From positions 1-64,000 of the forward strand of contig NZ_FNCJ01000018.1 of NCBI RefSeq assembly GCF_900100735.1: a DNA stretch of 64,000 nt, written 5' to 3'. The position numbers and the translations under genes are program-made. Source of the DNA: Paraburkholderia phenazinium (GTDB lineage: Bacteria > Pseudomonadota > Gammaproteobacteria > Burkholderiales > Burkholderiaceae). Shown piece by piece: positions 25,053 through 33,516 of the stretch. The first letter of the stretch is position 1. Each line of letters starts with the position of its first letter. The notes beneath the pieces were generated by a model. The model ran no database searches. It was not told the origin of the DNA and saw nothing but the letters and a program-made list of their open reading frames with translations.

Positions 25053-25358
25053 ATGGCCGATTCAGAATTCATCCACCCGGGCATTACCGTCCGGCAGAAC
25101 TGCCTTGAGCGGTTCAATTTGACCGTCACCGAGGGTGCGCTGGTTCTGGGCGTCAGTCGGCAGGCTTTAACCAATCTGTTGAGCGGCAAGGCAGGCATCT
25201 CCCCGGAGATGGCCCTGCGACTCGACAAGGCGTTCGGCGGCGGCGCTGAAACCTGGTTGCAAAGGCAAGTGCTTCACGATCTCGCAAAGGCGCGCCTGCG
25301 GCTCGACGAACTCAACGTCGTGCCAATGGTCAACGCTCAACAACCGGCGTTGTTCTAA
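25053..25358 (+). CDS. HigA-type XRE antitoxin (orphan)
   Basis: A 101-residue helix-turn-helix protein starting MADSEFIHPGITVRQNCLER. The motifs HPGITVRQ, VTEGALVLGVSRQALTNLLSG and ISPEMALRLDKAFGGGAETWLQRQ are typical of HigA (VapI-like) antitoxins, which normally follow a higB toxin gene. The 50 bases between it and the upstream membrane-protein gene contain no HigB, and none follows. An alternative start at 24996 would add 19 residues without conserved sequence. It may have become a stand-alone regulator. Confidence 0.85.
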   Translation: MADSEFIHPGITVRQNCLERFNLTVTEGALVLGVSRQALTNLLSGKAGISPEMALRLDKAFGGGAETWLQRQVLHDLAKARLRLDELNVVPMVNAQQPALF

Positions 25359-25576
25359 ACCCCGGCTCATCGACGATCGGCAAGATCCGCGTTACCCGTA
25401 ACACCCGTTGGCAAACTGCATCGAACCCTTGAGCGATCCGGGGTTCGCGCCGTCTCATCCATATTTTTAGTATTCCTCATCTAACTATTCGAAATGCTTC
25501 GAAGGCATTGTTGCGTCCTGCTGTTTTAGCACGGGCCGCGGCGAGCTTTAGATCTACAAACATACTGAGAGTGAAT

Positions 25577-26797
25577 ATGTCGAGCAATCGCCGCTTCTAT
25601 ACCTTCCTCACCGGGAGTTTCTTTGCGAGCTTTGGTGGCTGGATTAACTTTCTCGCGATTCTCAACATCGCCACCTTTCGTTTTAACGCCAATCCGTTCG
25701 ATCTGGTCATCCTCAGCGCGGCCTTGCTGGCGCCGCCGATTTTGCTGACGCGCAGCATCAGCCGGGTCTGCGAGCGTTATGCGGGTACGCGGGTTCTGGT
25801 GGTCGCTCTCGCGCTCACGCTGGGCACGACCGCAGCGCTGCTTTGGGTCGGCAATTTCGTCACCTTTTTGCTGGTTGTCGCGCTGAAATCGGCGGCGCTC
25901 GGCTTTACCGATCCGGCCGAGACCGTGTACGTCACCACTAGCGTCGCAGAAGCGCAGCAAAGCCGCGCGTTCCGGCTGCTGAACCTGGCACAGAGCATGG
26001 CGAAAATCTGCGCGCCGGCGGTCGGTGGCATCGTCGGCGCGTGGGCCGGCGACAATCGCACGATGCTGGTGTCGATCGTCTTCATCGCGGCGGCCATCGT
26101 CATGATGCTCGCCTCGGCGTCGCGTGCCAAAACGGCGCCTGCTGCATCCACCTCCGACACCGGGAAAGCGGCTCCGCGCGTGCGCTTCGGCGGCCCTATC
26201 ATGCCGCTGCTGCTATGCGTCGGCATTTACTTTGCGCTGGCCGCAGCCGTCAACAATCAGTTTCCGCTGATGCTGCGCAACCAGGGGTTCGACAAATCCG
26301 TGCTCGGCATCCTAGTCTCCTGTTCTGCCTTGGGCGGCGTGCTCGGCAGTTTGTTGCCAATGGGGCGCAACGCGAAGCAAGCCGGTCTGGGCACGCTGCT
26401 CGCGCCTGCCTTCGCCTCCTGCGCCCTGTTCATCGCAATTGGCGGGATCTTCCGGCTGCCGTTGCGCCCGGCCGAACTGATGCTGGCCTCTGCGTTCTTT
26501 GCGACTGGCCTCGCGGGTGCGCGTTTCAGAGTCGAGTGCCGGCTGTTTATTGCCCGGCGGCTCGCGGACCAGGTCGCGGGCGCCAGCGCAACGCTGCAGT
26601 CTGCCGGGATGTGCATGCAGTTCGTTGCGCCCTGCATCGGCGCAGTGCTGACCAGCCTGCTCTCTACGAGCGATGTGTTTATCGTGCTCGGCGGTTTCTC
26701 GGCCGTCTGCCTCGCCGTGGTGGCGATGCGCTTTGGCAAGCAGCCGCACACGGTCGAGCCGGCCGCTGAACCGGCCGCTGCGGCTGTGCCCGACTGA
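25577..26797 (+). CDS. MFS transporter
   Basis: A 406-residue permease with about 11-12 hydrophobic segments: first segment SFFASFGGWINFLAILNIA, a cytoplasmic loop with SRVCERYAGTRVLVVAL, a long central loop around residues 190-215, then a second six-helix bundle ending in VFIVLGGFSAVCLAVVAMRFG. ATG 25577 is chosen because the hydrophobic segment begins here; the frame is open upstream. It resembles macrolide/siderophore-type efflux MFS proteins by layout, but the substrate is unknown. The upstream 200 bases should contain its promoter. Confidence 0.85.
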   Translation: MSSNRRFYTFLTGSFFASFGGWINFLAILNIATFRFNANPFDLVILSAALLAPPILLTRSISRVCERYAGTRVLVVALALTLGTTAALLWVGNFVTFLLVVALKSAALGFTDPAETVYVTTSVAEAQQSRAFRLLNLAQSMAKICAPAVGGIVGAWAGDNRTMLVSIVFIAAAIVMMLASASRAKTAPAASTSDTGKAAPRVRFGGPIMPLLLCVGIYFALAAAVNNQFPLMLRNQGFDKSVLGILVSCSALGGVLGSLLPMGRNAKQAGLGTLLAPAFASCALFIAIGGIFRLPLRPAELMLASAFFATGLAGARFRVECRLFIARRLADQVAGASATLQSAGMCMQFVAPCIGAVLTSLLSTSDVFIVLGGFSAVCLAVVAMRFGKQPHTVEPAAEPAAAAVPD

Positions 26798-26917
26798 GGC
26801 GTAGGCGGACACCGCACGCGCCGCGCCGCTTGCCACCCCGCCAACGCGACTCCGCGATAAGCGCTATGCTTTTCGCTTCACGCATCTGGCAGCCTTGTTC
26901 CTCTCGCGGAGTCCACC

Positions 26918-27913
26918 ATGCAATACCGTAAATTCGGCCGCACTGGCCTGAGCGTTTCACGTCTGTGTCTCGGCACGATGACTTTCGGCTTGCAAACCGA
27001 AGAGTCCGTTTCGCATCGCATCCTCGACAAAGCGGCGGAAGCCGGCGTCAACTTCATCGACACGGCCGACGTCTACCCGCTAGGCGGCGGCGAAGATCTC
27101 GCGGGACGCACCGAAGAAATCGTCGGACGCTGGCTGAAGGGCAAACGCGAGCGCTTTATCGTCGCCTCCAAGGCGGTGGGCAAGGTTGGACCGTCGCCGT
27201 GGGACCAGGGCGCCTCGCGCAAGCATCTGCTCGATGCGATCGACGCCTCGTTGCGCCGTCTCGGTACCGACTACGTCGACCTGTACCAGTTGCACTCCGA
27301 CGACCAGGAGACTCCGCTCGACGAAACGCTGGAAGCGCTCGATGTGATCGTGCGTTCGGGCAAGGCGCGCTATGTGGGCGTTTCGAATTTTCTGGCGTAC
27401 CGCCTGGCGCGGGCCTTGGGACGCGCCGATGTACTGCGCGTGGCCCGCTTCGTCTCCGTGCAGCCGCGCTATAACCTGCTGTTCCGGCAAATCGAGCGCG
27501 AGTTGCTGCCACTAGCCGGTGAAGAACAGCTCGCGGTGATGCCGTACAACCCGCTGGCTGGCGGTCTGCTGACCGGCAAGCACCGGCACGACACGCAGCC
27601 TTCGTCCGGCCGCTTTACGGCAACGGTCGGCAAGGCCGGCGAGGTGTATCAGCAGCGCTACTGGCATCAGCGCGAATTCGAAACCATCGACAAGCTGCGT
27701 GAGATTGCCGAGAAGGCTGGCACCTCGCTGACGAAAACCTCGGTTGCGTGGGTGCTGGCGAATCCGCTGATTACCTCGGCAATCCTCGGCGCGAGCAACC
27801 CCGATCAACTGACGGACACGCTCAGTGCCGTCGACCTGACGCTCGATGCCGAGCTCAAGGCGCAACTCGACGATGCGACGCACGAGTACCGCTGGGGCGA
27901 CGCCGCGCGTTAA
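26918..27913 (+). CDS. Aldo/keto reductase
   Basis: A 331-residue NADPH-dependent aldo/keto reductase: MQYRKFGRTGLSVSRLCLGT at the N-terminus, NFIDTADVYPLGGGEDLAG with catalytic Asp and Tyr, GSARKHLLDAIDASLRRLGTDYVDLYQLHSDD-type segment around residue 105-130 with the catalytic His, and YNPLAGGLLTGKHR in the cofactor region. A TIM-barrel of this length and these motifs fits the AKR11/YajO-like group. It is convergent with the glucokinase-like gene and shares an 11-bp hairpin with it. Confidence 0.9.
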   Translation: MQYRKFGRTGLSVSRLCLGTMTFGLQTEESVSHRILDKAAEAGVNFIDTADVYPLGGGEDLAGRTEEIVGRWLKGKRERFIVASKAVGKVGPSPWDQGASRKHLLDAIDASLRRLGTDYVDLYQLHSDDQETPLDETLEALDVIVRSGKARYVGVSNFLAYRLARALGRADVLRVARFVSVQPRYNLLFRQIERELLPLAGEEQLAVMPYNPLAGGLLTGKHRHDTQPSSGRFTATVGKAGEVYQQRYWHQREFETIDKLREIAEKAGTSLTKTSVAWVLANPLITSAILGASNPDQLTDTLSAVDLTLDAELKAQLDDATHEYRWGDAAR

Positions 27914-27939
27914 TGCGTGTATTCGGCTTGTATGCCGCT

Positions 27940-27968
27940 TGCGTGCGCAACGAACTGTTGCGCACGCA
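27940..27968. terminator. Hairpin between convergent aldo/keto reductase and glucokinase genes
   Basis: A perfect stem, TGCGTGCGCAAC (27940-27951) with loop GAACT and reverse complement at 27957-27968, lies in the short gap between the two convergent stops. It has no long T-tract but would act on both strands. Confidence 0.55.
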
Positions 27969-27970
27969 CC

Positions 27971-28927
27971 TCATTTGAACACGCCAGTGCGCTGAGTCGC
28001 TTCCGGCAGTTGCCGGGTCTCGCGCAACGAGCGCGGATGCCAGAGTTTCGCGCCCCCTTCAATCCCCGCGTCGTTCGAAACAACGGCCACGTTGTCCGGC
28101 AACTTGAAGGTCAGGCGCGCGGCATTGCCACCGCCAATCCAGAGCTTGTCATAGTTCACCAACGACGCAAGAATGCCGATCACCTTCTCGACGCGGCGAT
28201 TCCAGCGCTTGTTGCCCGCCTTCATGCGCGCCGCGTCGCCGATGTATTCGTCGTAAGCTCGGTTCTTGCTAACCGGGTGATGCGCCAGTTCCAGATGCGG
28301 CATCAACTCGCCGTCGCGAAACAGCGCCGTGCCCGCGCCGGTGCCAAGCGTCAGCACGAATTCGATGCCGTGACCTTCGATGACGGCGAAGCCTTGCACC
28401 TCGGCGTCGTTGATCATGCGCACCGGCAAGCCGCCCAACCGCGTGGCCAGCGATTCGGCGAGCGGGATATCGTGCCAACCCTCGTTGCCGAAGTGCGGCG
28501 CAGTCAGCACGCGGTTGTTACGCACCACGCCCGGGAAACCGATCGAGATGCGCGTCGGCGGATGCTCGGCAAGCAGCGGCTGAACCAGTTGCACGAGCGT
28601 GTCGACCAGTTGCTCGGGCGTGCAAGGATGCGGCGTCGCCACGCGCAGACGATCCGTGAGCATCTTGCCGTGCGCGTCGATGATGGCGGCCTTCAGCCCG
28701 GTGCCACCTACATCGATGGCGAGGATCTGCTCCACGCCATGCTTCGCGACCGGCTTGGCGCCACGCTTCGCGGCGCTCTTAACGCTGGCCTTAGCGCCGC
28801 GTCCAGCGCCGCTCTTCGCCGCACTCTTGGTGGCCGGTTTAACGATCGCACGCTTTACCGGACTTTTAGCAGCGCCGGCAGCACTATTCTTGACGCTAGC
28901 TTTCACATTAGTCTTACGTGTCGCCAC
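27971..28927 (-). CDS. ROK family / polyphosphate-type glucokinase with histone-like N-terminal tail
   Basis: A 318-residue protein. Residues 1-65 form a Lys/Ala/Ser-rich basic tail (KKSAAK-like units), resembling histone H1-like proteins. The kinase begins with EQILAIDVGGTGLKAAIID (the phosphate-binding DXGGT motif at 72-76), then SIGFPGVVRNNRVLTAPHFG, MINDAEVQGFA with the catalytic Asp, and LTLGTGAGTALF. This matches the PPGK branch, which phosphorylates glucose with polyphosphate or ATP. It follows zwf with 30 bases between, so its product glucose 6-phosphate feeds Zwf directly. Confidence 0.85.
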   Translation of the reverse strand: MATRKTNVKASVKNSAAGAAKSPVKRAIVKPATKSAAKSGAGRGAKASVKSAAKRGAKPVAKHGVEQILAIDVGGTGLKAAIIDAHGKMLTDRLRVATPHPCTPEQLVDTLVQLVQPLLAEHPPTRISIGFPGVVRNNRVLTAPHFGNEGWHDIPLAESLATRLGGLPVRMINDAEVQGFAVIEGHGIEFVLTLGTGAGTALFRDGELMPHLELAHHPVSKNRAYDEYIGDAARMKAGNKRWNRRVEKVIGILASLVNYDKLWIGGGNAARLTFKLPDNVAVVSNDAGIEGGAKLWHPRSLRETRQLPEATQRTGVFK

Positions 28928-28957
28928 GGTGGTCCCCTGGTGGTGTGTGGTTAGGCG

Positions 28958-30559
28958 TTACTTTTTTGCGTCCGCATCCTTGCTCAAAGGACGCCATGCG
29001 TGGCCGTTGCGCGCCAGCAGCGCATCCGCTTCGACTGGACCTTCGCTGCCTGCCGGGTAGCCGTACACGGGCAGCGGACTGCCTTTCGGATGCAGCACGT
29101 CGTCCACGGCGGCCCAACACGTCTCGATGCTATCGGCGCGCTGAAACAGCGTCTCGTCGCCTAGCATGCAGTCGTACAACAAGGTTTCGTAGCCGACATT
29201 CGGCTGTTCCTCGAAAAAATCGCCATAGTTGAACGACGACTGCACGGCACCCATCTGCATCACAGGCCCGGGCGCCTTCACGTTGAAATCGAAACTGGTG
29301 CCATGCGTCGGATCGATCCGCAAGGTCAGCACGTTGGGCGTTAGCGCATCCACGGGGGTATCGCGAAACAGCCTGAACGGCACCGCCTTCAGTTGTACGG
29401 AGATCTCCGTGCGGCGCGCCGCGAGCCGCTTGCCGGTGCGCAAATAGAACGGCACGCCGGCCCAGCGCCAGTTTTCGATAAACACGCGCGCGGCCGCATA
29501 GGTTTCGGTCTGGCTGTCGGTTGCCACATTCGGCTCCTCGCGATAGCCCGAGCCCGCCGGTCCCTTTCCGTACTGCCCGAATACGACGTCGTCCGCTTTC
29601 AACGGCTGGATCGCGTCGAAGATATCGGCCTTCTTGTCGCGCACCGCTTCGGCGTCGAAGGAATTGGGCGGTTCCATCGCCACCATGCCGAGCAACTGGA
29701 ACAGGTGGTTCGGCAGCATGTCGCGAAACGCGCCGGTCTGCTCGTAAAACTTGCCTCGCCCTTCCACACCGATCGTTTCGGATGCCGTAATCTGCACGCA
29801 GTCGATGTACTCGCGCCGCCAGACCGGCTCGAACAAGGCGTTGGCGAAGCGCACGGCAAGGATGCTCTGCACGGTATCCTTGCCGAGAAAGTGGTCGATA
29901 CGATAGAACTGTTCCTCTCTCGCATAACTCAGGATATGCGCATTCAAATCGCGGGCTGATGCAAGATCGGTGCCGAACGGCTTCTCGATCACGACGCGGC
30001 GGAATCCCGCGCCACCGTCGCCTTCTTTCAGCAAACCGGCCTTGCCGAGGCGTTCGACAATCGGCTTGAAGAAGCGCGAGGTGACCGCGAGATAGAACAC
30101 CACGTTGCCGCCGGGGGTGTTTTCGAGCTTCTGTTTCAGCTTGGCATACGTGTCATCGCTTTCGAATTCGCCGCTCATATATTCGAGGCGCTGCGCAAGC
30201 GTTCCCCACGCTTTGTCATCGAGCTTCGAGGTGTGGAAGGTGCTGGCTTTGTCGGCGGCAAACTGTTGCAGCGCGGCGAACAGTTCATCGCGCCATGCGC
30301 CGGTTTCGCCGTCACCGTGATTCACGCCGATGATCTTCATCTGCGCATCGAGCAACCCGTCAACCGTCAGGTTATACAGCGCGGGCATCAGCAGACGTTT
30401 GGTGAGATCGCCGCCGGCCCCGAAGATCACCAGCGTGCAAGGCGGCGCCGGGTGTTTGCCGGCCGGAACGATGGGGAGGGCGGCCTGCGCGCCGTTGGCC
30501 GGATTGGCGGCGGTGGCGGAGGAGGCGTTTGAATCAGGTGCGTTCGAAGGAGTCGACAT
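28958..30559 (-). CDS. zwf: Glucose-6-phosphate 1-dehydrogenase
   Basis: A 533-residue enzyme oxidising glucose 6-phosphate to 6-phosphogluconolactone with NAD(P). CTLVIFGAGGDLTKRLLMPALYNL is the nucleotide-binding segment, RVVIEKPFGTDLASARDLN carries the substrate Lys, and FYRIDHFLGKDTVQSILAVRFAN holds the RIDHYLGK catalytic signature with the active-site His. Residues 1-40 are an Ala/Ser/Asn-rich extension not found in typical 490-residue Zwf. The start at 30559 is chosen as the first ATG of that extension; an internal start is conceivable. It sits between GH63-like and glucokinase genes. Confidence 0.95.
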   Translation of the reverse strand: MSTPSNAPDSNASSATAANPANGAQAALPIVPAGKHPAPPCTLVIFGAGGDLTKRLLMPALYNLTVDGLLDAQMKIIGVNHGDGETGAWRDELFAALQQFAADKASTFHTSKLDDKAWGTLAQRLEYMSGEFESDDTYAKLKQKLENTPGGNVVFYLAVTSRFFKPIVERLGKAGLLKEGDGGAGFRRVVIEKPFGTDLASARDLNAHILSYAREEQFYRIDHFLGKDTVQSILAVRFANALFEPVWRREYIDCVQITASETIGVEGRGKFYEQTGAFRDMLPNHLFQLLGMVAMEPPNSFDAEAVRDKKADIFDAIQPLKADDVVFGQYGKGPAGSGYREEPNVATDSQTETYAAARVFIENWRWAGVPFYLRTGKRLAARRTEISVQLKAVPFRLFRDTPVDALTPNVLTLRIDPTHGTSFDFNVKAPGPVMQMGAVQSSFNYGDFFEEQPNVGYETLLYDCMLGDETLFQRADSIETCWAAVDDVLHPKGSPLPVYGYPAGSEGPVEADALLARNGHAWRPLSKDADAKK

Positions 30560-30722
30560 GGGGTTCACTTGCTCGAAGGAAGCCAATGGAACGGACGTGG
30601 CAATACATAAAAGACCAGGCCCGCCGCCGCACAGTTCAAAAACAGTCGCGAATCGTCTGCCTGCAGGGAGTCTCTGAGGCGCCTCAGACCGTTGCCCTGC
30701 CTCTTCAACGCACGACGCCTGC

Positions 30723-33446
30723 CTACTTGGTGGCCAGCGCCGCTTCAACTTCGCCGGTCGCCGGGACGTTGCCCGCTTCGCCCATCACGCGCGGCTGCAG
30801 CAGCAGCGCGACGAGCCCGCTCCAGCCGGTTTGGTGCGAGGCGCCGACGCCACGCCCATTGTCGCCGTGAAAGTATTCGTGGAACAGTACGAGATCGCGT
30901 GAACGCGGGTCGGCTTGCAGCAGCGGATACGCCCCCATCACAGGACGCTCGCCGTTGCTGTCCTTGAGAAACAGCGTGGTAGCGCGCCGCGCGAGCTGGT
31001 CGGCAATTTCGCTCAACGAGAACTTCTGACCGGAGCCGGTCGGAAACTCGACGCGGAAATCGTCACCGTAATAGCGGTGAAACTCGTAAAGCGACTCGAT
31101 CAGCAGATAGTTGACCGGCATCCAGATCGGTCCGCGCCAGTTCGAATTGCCGCCGAACACACGCGAATCCGATTCGGCCGGCAGATACTTGACGCAAAAG
31201 CGGTCGCCGTTGTGCTTGAACACGAACGGCTGGTCGAGGTGCACCCGAGACAGCGCCCGCACGCCATGATCGGAAAGAAATTCTGACTCGTCGAGCGCGC
31301 GGCGCAACAACGCCTTCATGCGGTGCCCACGCAGCAGCGACAGAAGCAGGTTGTTGCCCTTGCCGGGTTCGTTCCAGCGCGACACCAGCTTGGCCAAATC
31401 AGGACGGTGTTCGAGAAACCACACCAGCCGCTCGCGCAAGCACGGCAGGCTGCCATGCAGCCTTTCTTCGAGTACATGCACCGCAAAGAGCGGAATCAGG
31501 CCGACGATCGAGCGCAAGCGCATCGGCTCGCTGGAGCCATCGGGCAACCTCAGCTTGTCGTAGAAGAATTCGTCTGCGCTGTCCCAGAGGCCCGTGTCGC
31601 AGCCGTCGTCGCAACTGACGGCCTCGGCGATGTACAGAAAGTGCTCGAAGAACTTCACGCCGATATCGACAAACACGTGATTGGCAAACGCCAGTTCCAG
31701 CGCAATCCGCATCAGATCGAGCGCGTAGGCTGCCATCCAGGCGGTGCCGTCGGCCTGGTCGATGTGGCCGCCGGTCGGCAGCGGCGACGAGCGGTCGAAG
31801 ATGCCGATGTTGTCGAGCCCAAGAAAGCCGCCCTGGAAAATATTGTGACCGTCGGCGTCCTTACGGTTCACCCACCACGAAAAATTCAGCAACAGCTTGT
31901 GAAACACGAGTTCGAGGAAATCGCGGTCGCCTTTACCGGTGAGCGCCCGGTCGATTTCATAGACCCGCCACGCGGCCCACGCATGCACGGGCGGATTGGC
32001 GTCGCCGAGCGCCCACTCGTAGGCAGGCATCTGACCGTTGGGATGCTGGTAGCGGTCCTTCACCAGCAACAGCAACTGGCGCTTGGCAAACTCCGGATCG
32101 ATCAGCGCGAACGCCGCCGCGTGAAACGCCAGATCCCACGACGCGTACCACGGGTACTCCCACTTATCGGGCATCGAGACGATGTCCGCATTGCACAGAT
32201 GACGCCAGTCGGCGTTGCGGCCGTGCTTGCGGCTCGCGGGCGGCGTGGGTTGCGCCGGATCGCCTTCGAGCCAGCGCTGCACATCGAACTGGTAGTACTG
32301 CTTCGACCACAGCATGCCGGCCAGCGCCTGCCGTTGTACGAGCCGCACATCCGGATCGTGCATGTCGTGCTGCAACGCCGCATAGAACGCGTCGGCTTCG
32401 GCGAGGCGGCGGGCAAACAAGGCCTCGGCGTCGAGCGGCACGTCATCCGGCGCGGATTCCGGGCGCCAGCGCAAATAGACCACGGCACGTCCATGCGGCG
32501 CCAGTTCGAGCGGCACATGCGCTGCGGCCTTGCTGCCTGTGTCGGTGCGCACCGCTTGAGTGTCGCCGCCGACGAGGTAATCGTTGATGCCGTCCTTGAA
32601 CGGCCCCGCGCTATCCATGCCGAAAAGGCGCTTGACGTTGGTGTCGTTCTCGCAGAAGAGCCAGGTCAGTGAGGGCGTGTCGTTCGACCACGCAGTGACC
32701 ACGATCGGGTCATGGCCATGTTGGCGCCCGATCAGATGCGTTTCGCCACGCGCCGTCTGTCTGGAAAGCGACGGCCGGTCTTGCGTGCCCTTCCACGACC
32801 AGGTATTGCGCGCCCAGATCTGCGGCAGCACGTCAAGCGAGGCGGACTGGTCCGCGCGATTCTCGACCGTAACGCGCATCACAATGTCGTCAGGCGTGTG
32901 CTTGGCGTATTCGATCTGTACGTCGAAATAGCGGCAGTCGTCGAACACACCGGTATCGAGCACTTCGTATTCGGGCATGCCCGCACCGCGCCGGCCGTTT
33001 TCCTCTATCAGATCGCTGTATGGAAACGCGGCATGCGGGTACTTGTACAGCATCCGCATATAAGAATGGGTGGGCGTGCCGTCGAGGTAGAAATACAGCT
33101 CTTTGACGTCCTCGCCGTGGTTGCCCTGCGCATTGGTGAGACCGAACAGACGCTCCTTGAGAATCGTGTCGTGGCGATTCCAGAGCGCGAGCGAGACGCA
33201 CCAGTTGAGTTTGTCGTCGCCGAAGCCAGCAATGCCGTCCTCGCCCCAGCGATAGGCGCGGCTGCGCGCATGGTCGTGCGGAAAGTAGTCCCAGGCGGTG
33301 CCATCCGGGCTGTAATCCTCGCGCACCGTGCCCCACTGACGCTCGCTCAGATAAGGGCCCCAGCGCTGCCAGTGCGCGCATTCCCGGGAGTGCAGACGGG
33401 CGCCTTCGATGGTCGCGAGCAGATTGGCGGCACGCAGCGGGGGCAT
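30723..33446 (-). CDS. GH63-like glucosidase (mannosyl-oligosaccharide glucosidase family)
   Basis: A 907-residue glycoside hydrolase of the (alpha/alpha)6 barrel type. The N-terminal region has GTVREDYSPDGTAWDYFPHDHARSRAYRWGEDG; the barrel includes WEYPWYASWDLAFHAAAFALIDPEFAKRQL with the catalytic-acid-bearing Trp-Asp region, HPNGQMPAYEWALGDANPPVHAWA and SNWRGPIWMPVNYLLIESLYEF. Bacterial relatives hydrolyse alpha-glucosidic or mannosylglycerate-type substrates. No signal peptide is seen, so it is probably cytoplasmic. It lies between the debranching enzyme and zwf on the same strand. Confidence 0.85.
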   Translation of the reverse strand: MPPLRAANLLATIEGARLHSRECAHWQRWGPYLSERQWGTVREDYSPDGTAWDYFPHDHARSRAYRWGEDGIAGFGDDKLNWCVSLALWNRHDTILKERLFGLTNAQGNHGEDVKELYFYLDGTPTHSYMRMLYKYPHAAFPYSDLIEENGRRGAGMPEYEVLDTGVFDDCRYFDVQIEYAKHTPDDIVMRVTVENRADQSASLDVLPQIWARNTWSWKGTQDRPSLSRQTARGETHLIGRQHGHDPIVVTAWSNDTPSLTWLFCENDTNVKRLFGMDSAGPFKDGINDYLVGGDTQAVRTDTGSKAAAHVPLELAPHGRAVVYLRWRPESAPDDVPLDAEALFARRLAEADAFYAALQHDMHDPDVRLVQRQALAGMLWSKQYYQFDVQRWLEGDPAQPTPPASRKHGRNADWRHLCNADIVSMPDKWEYPWYASWDLAFHAAAFALIDPEFAKRQLLLLVKDRYQHPNGQMPAYEWALGDANPPVHAWAAWRVYEIDRALTGKGDRDFLELVFHKLLLNFSWWVNRKDADGHNIFQGGFLGLDNIGIFDRSSPLPTGGHIDQADGTAWMAAYALDLMRIALELAFANHVFVDIGVKFFEHFLYIAEAVSCDDGCDTGLWDSADEFFYDKLRLPDGSSEPMRLRSIVGLIPLFAVHVLEERLHGSLPCLRERLVWFLEHRPDLAKLVSRWNEPGKGNNLLLSLLRGHRMKALLRRALDESEFLSDHGVRALSRVHLDQPFVFKHNGDRFCVKYLPAESDSRVFGGNSNWRGPIWMPVNYLLIESLYEFHRYYGDDFRVEFPTGSGQKFSLSEIADQLARRATTLFLKDSNGERPVMGAYPLLQADPRSRDLVLFHEYFHGDNGRGVGASHQTGWSGLVALLLQPRVMGEAGNVPATGEVEAALATK

Positions 33447-33516
33447 GGAGCGTTCCCTTGCTTTTCGAGCTTGGCGGTGGGATTCACATCGTAGCGCGTT
33501 TTGAGTAACGGGGAGC

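Noticed and set aside
24999..25053. A possible higB toxin before the HigA gene
   Set aside because: Only about 50 bases separate the genes; no HigB-like frame is present.
31323..32672. A 449-residue plus-strand open frame over the GH63-like gene
   Set aside because: Antisense shadow in GC-rich sequence; the minus-strand gene carries family motifs throughout.
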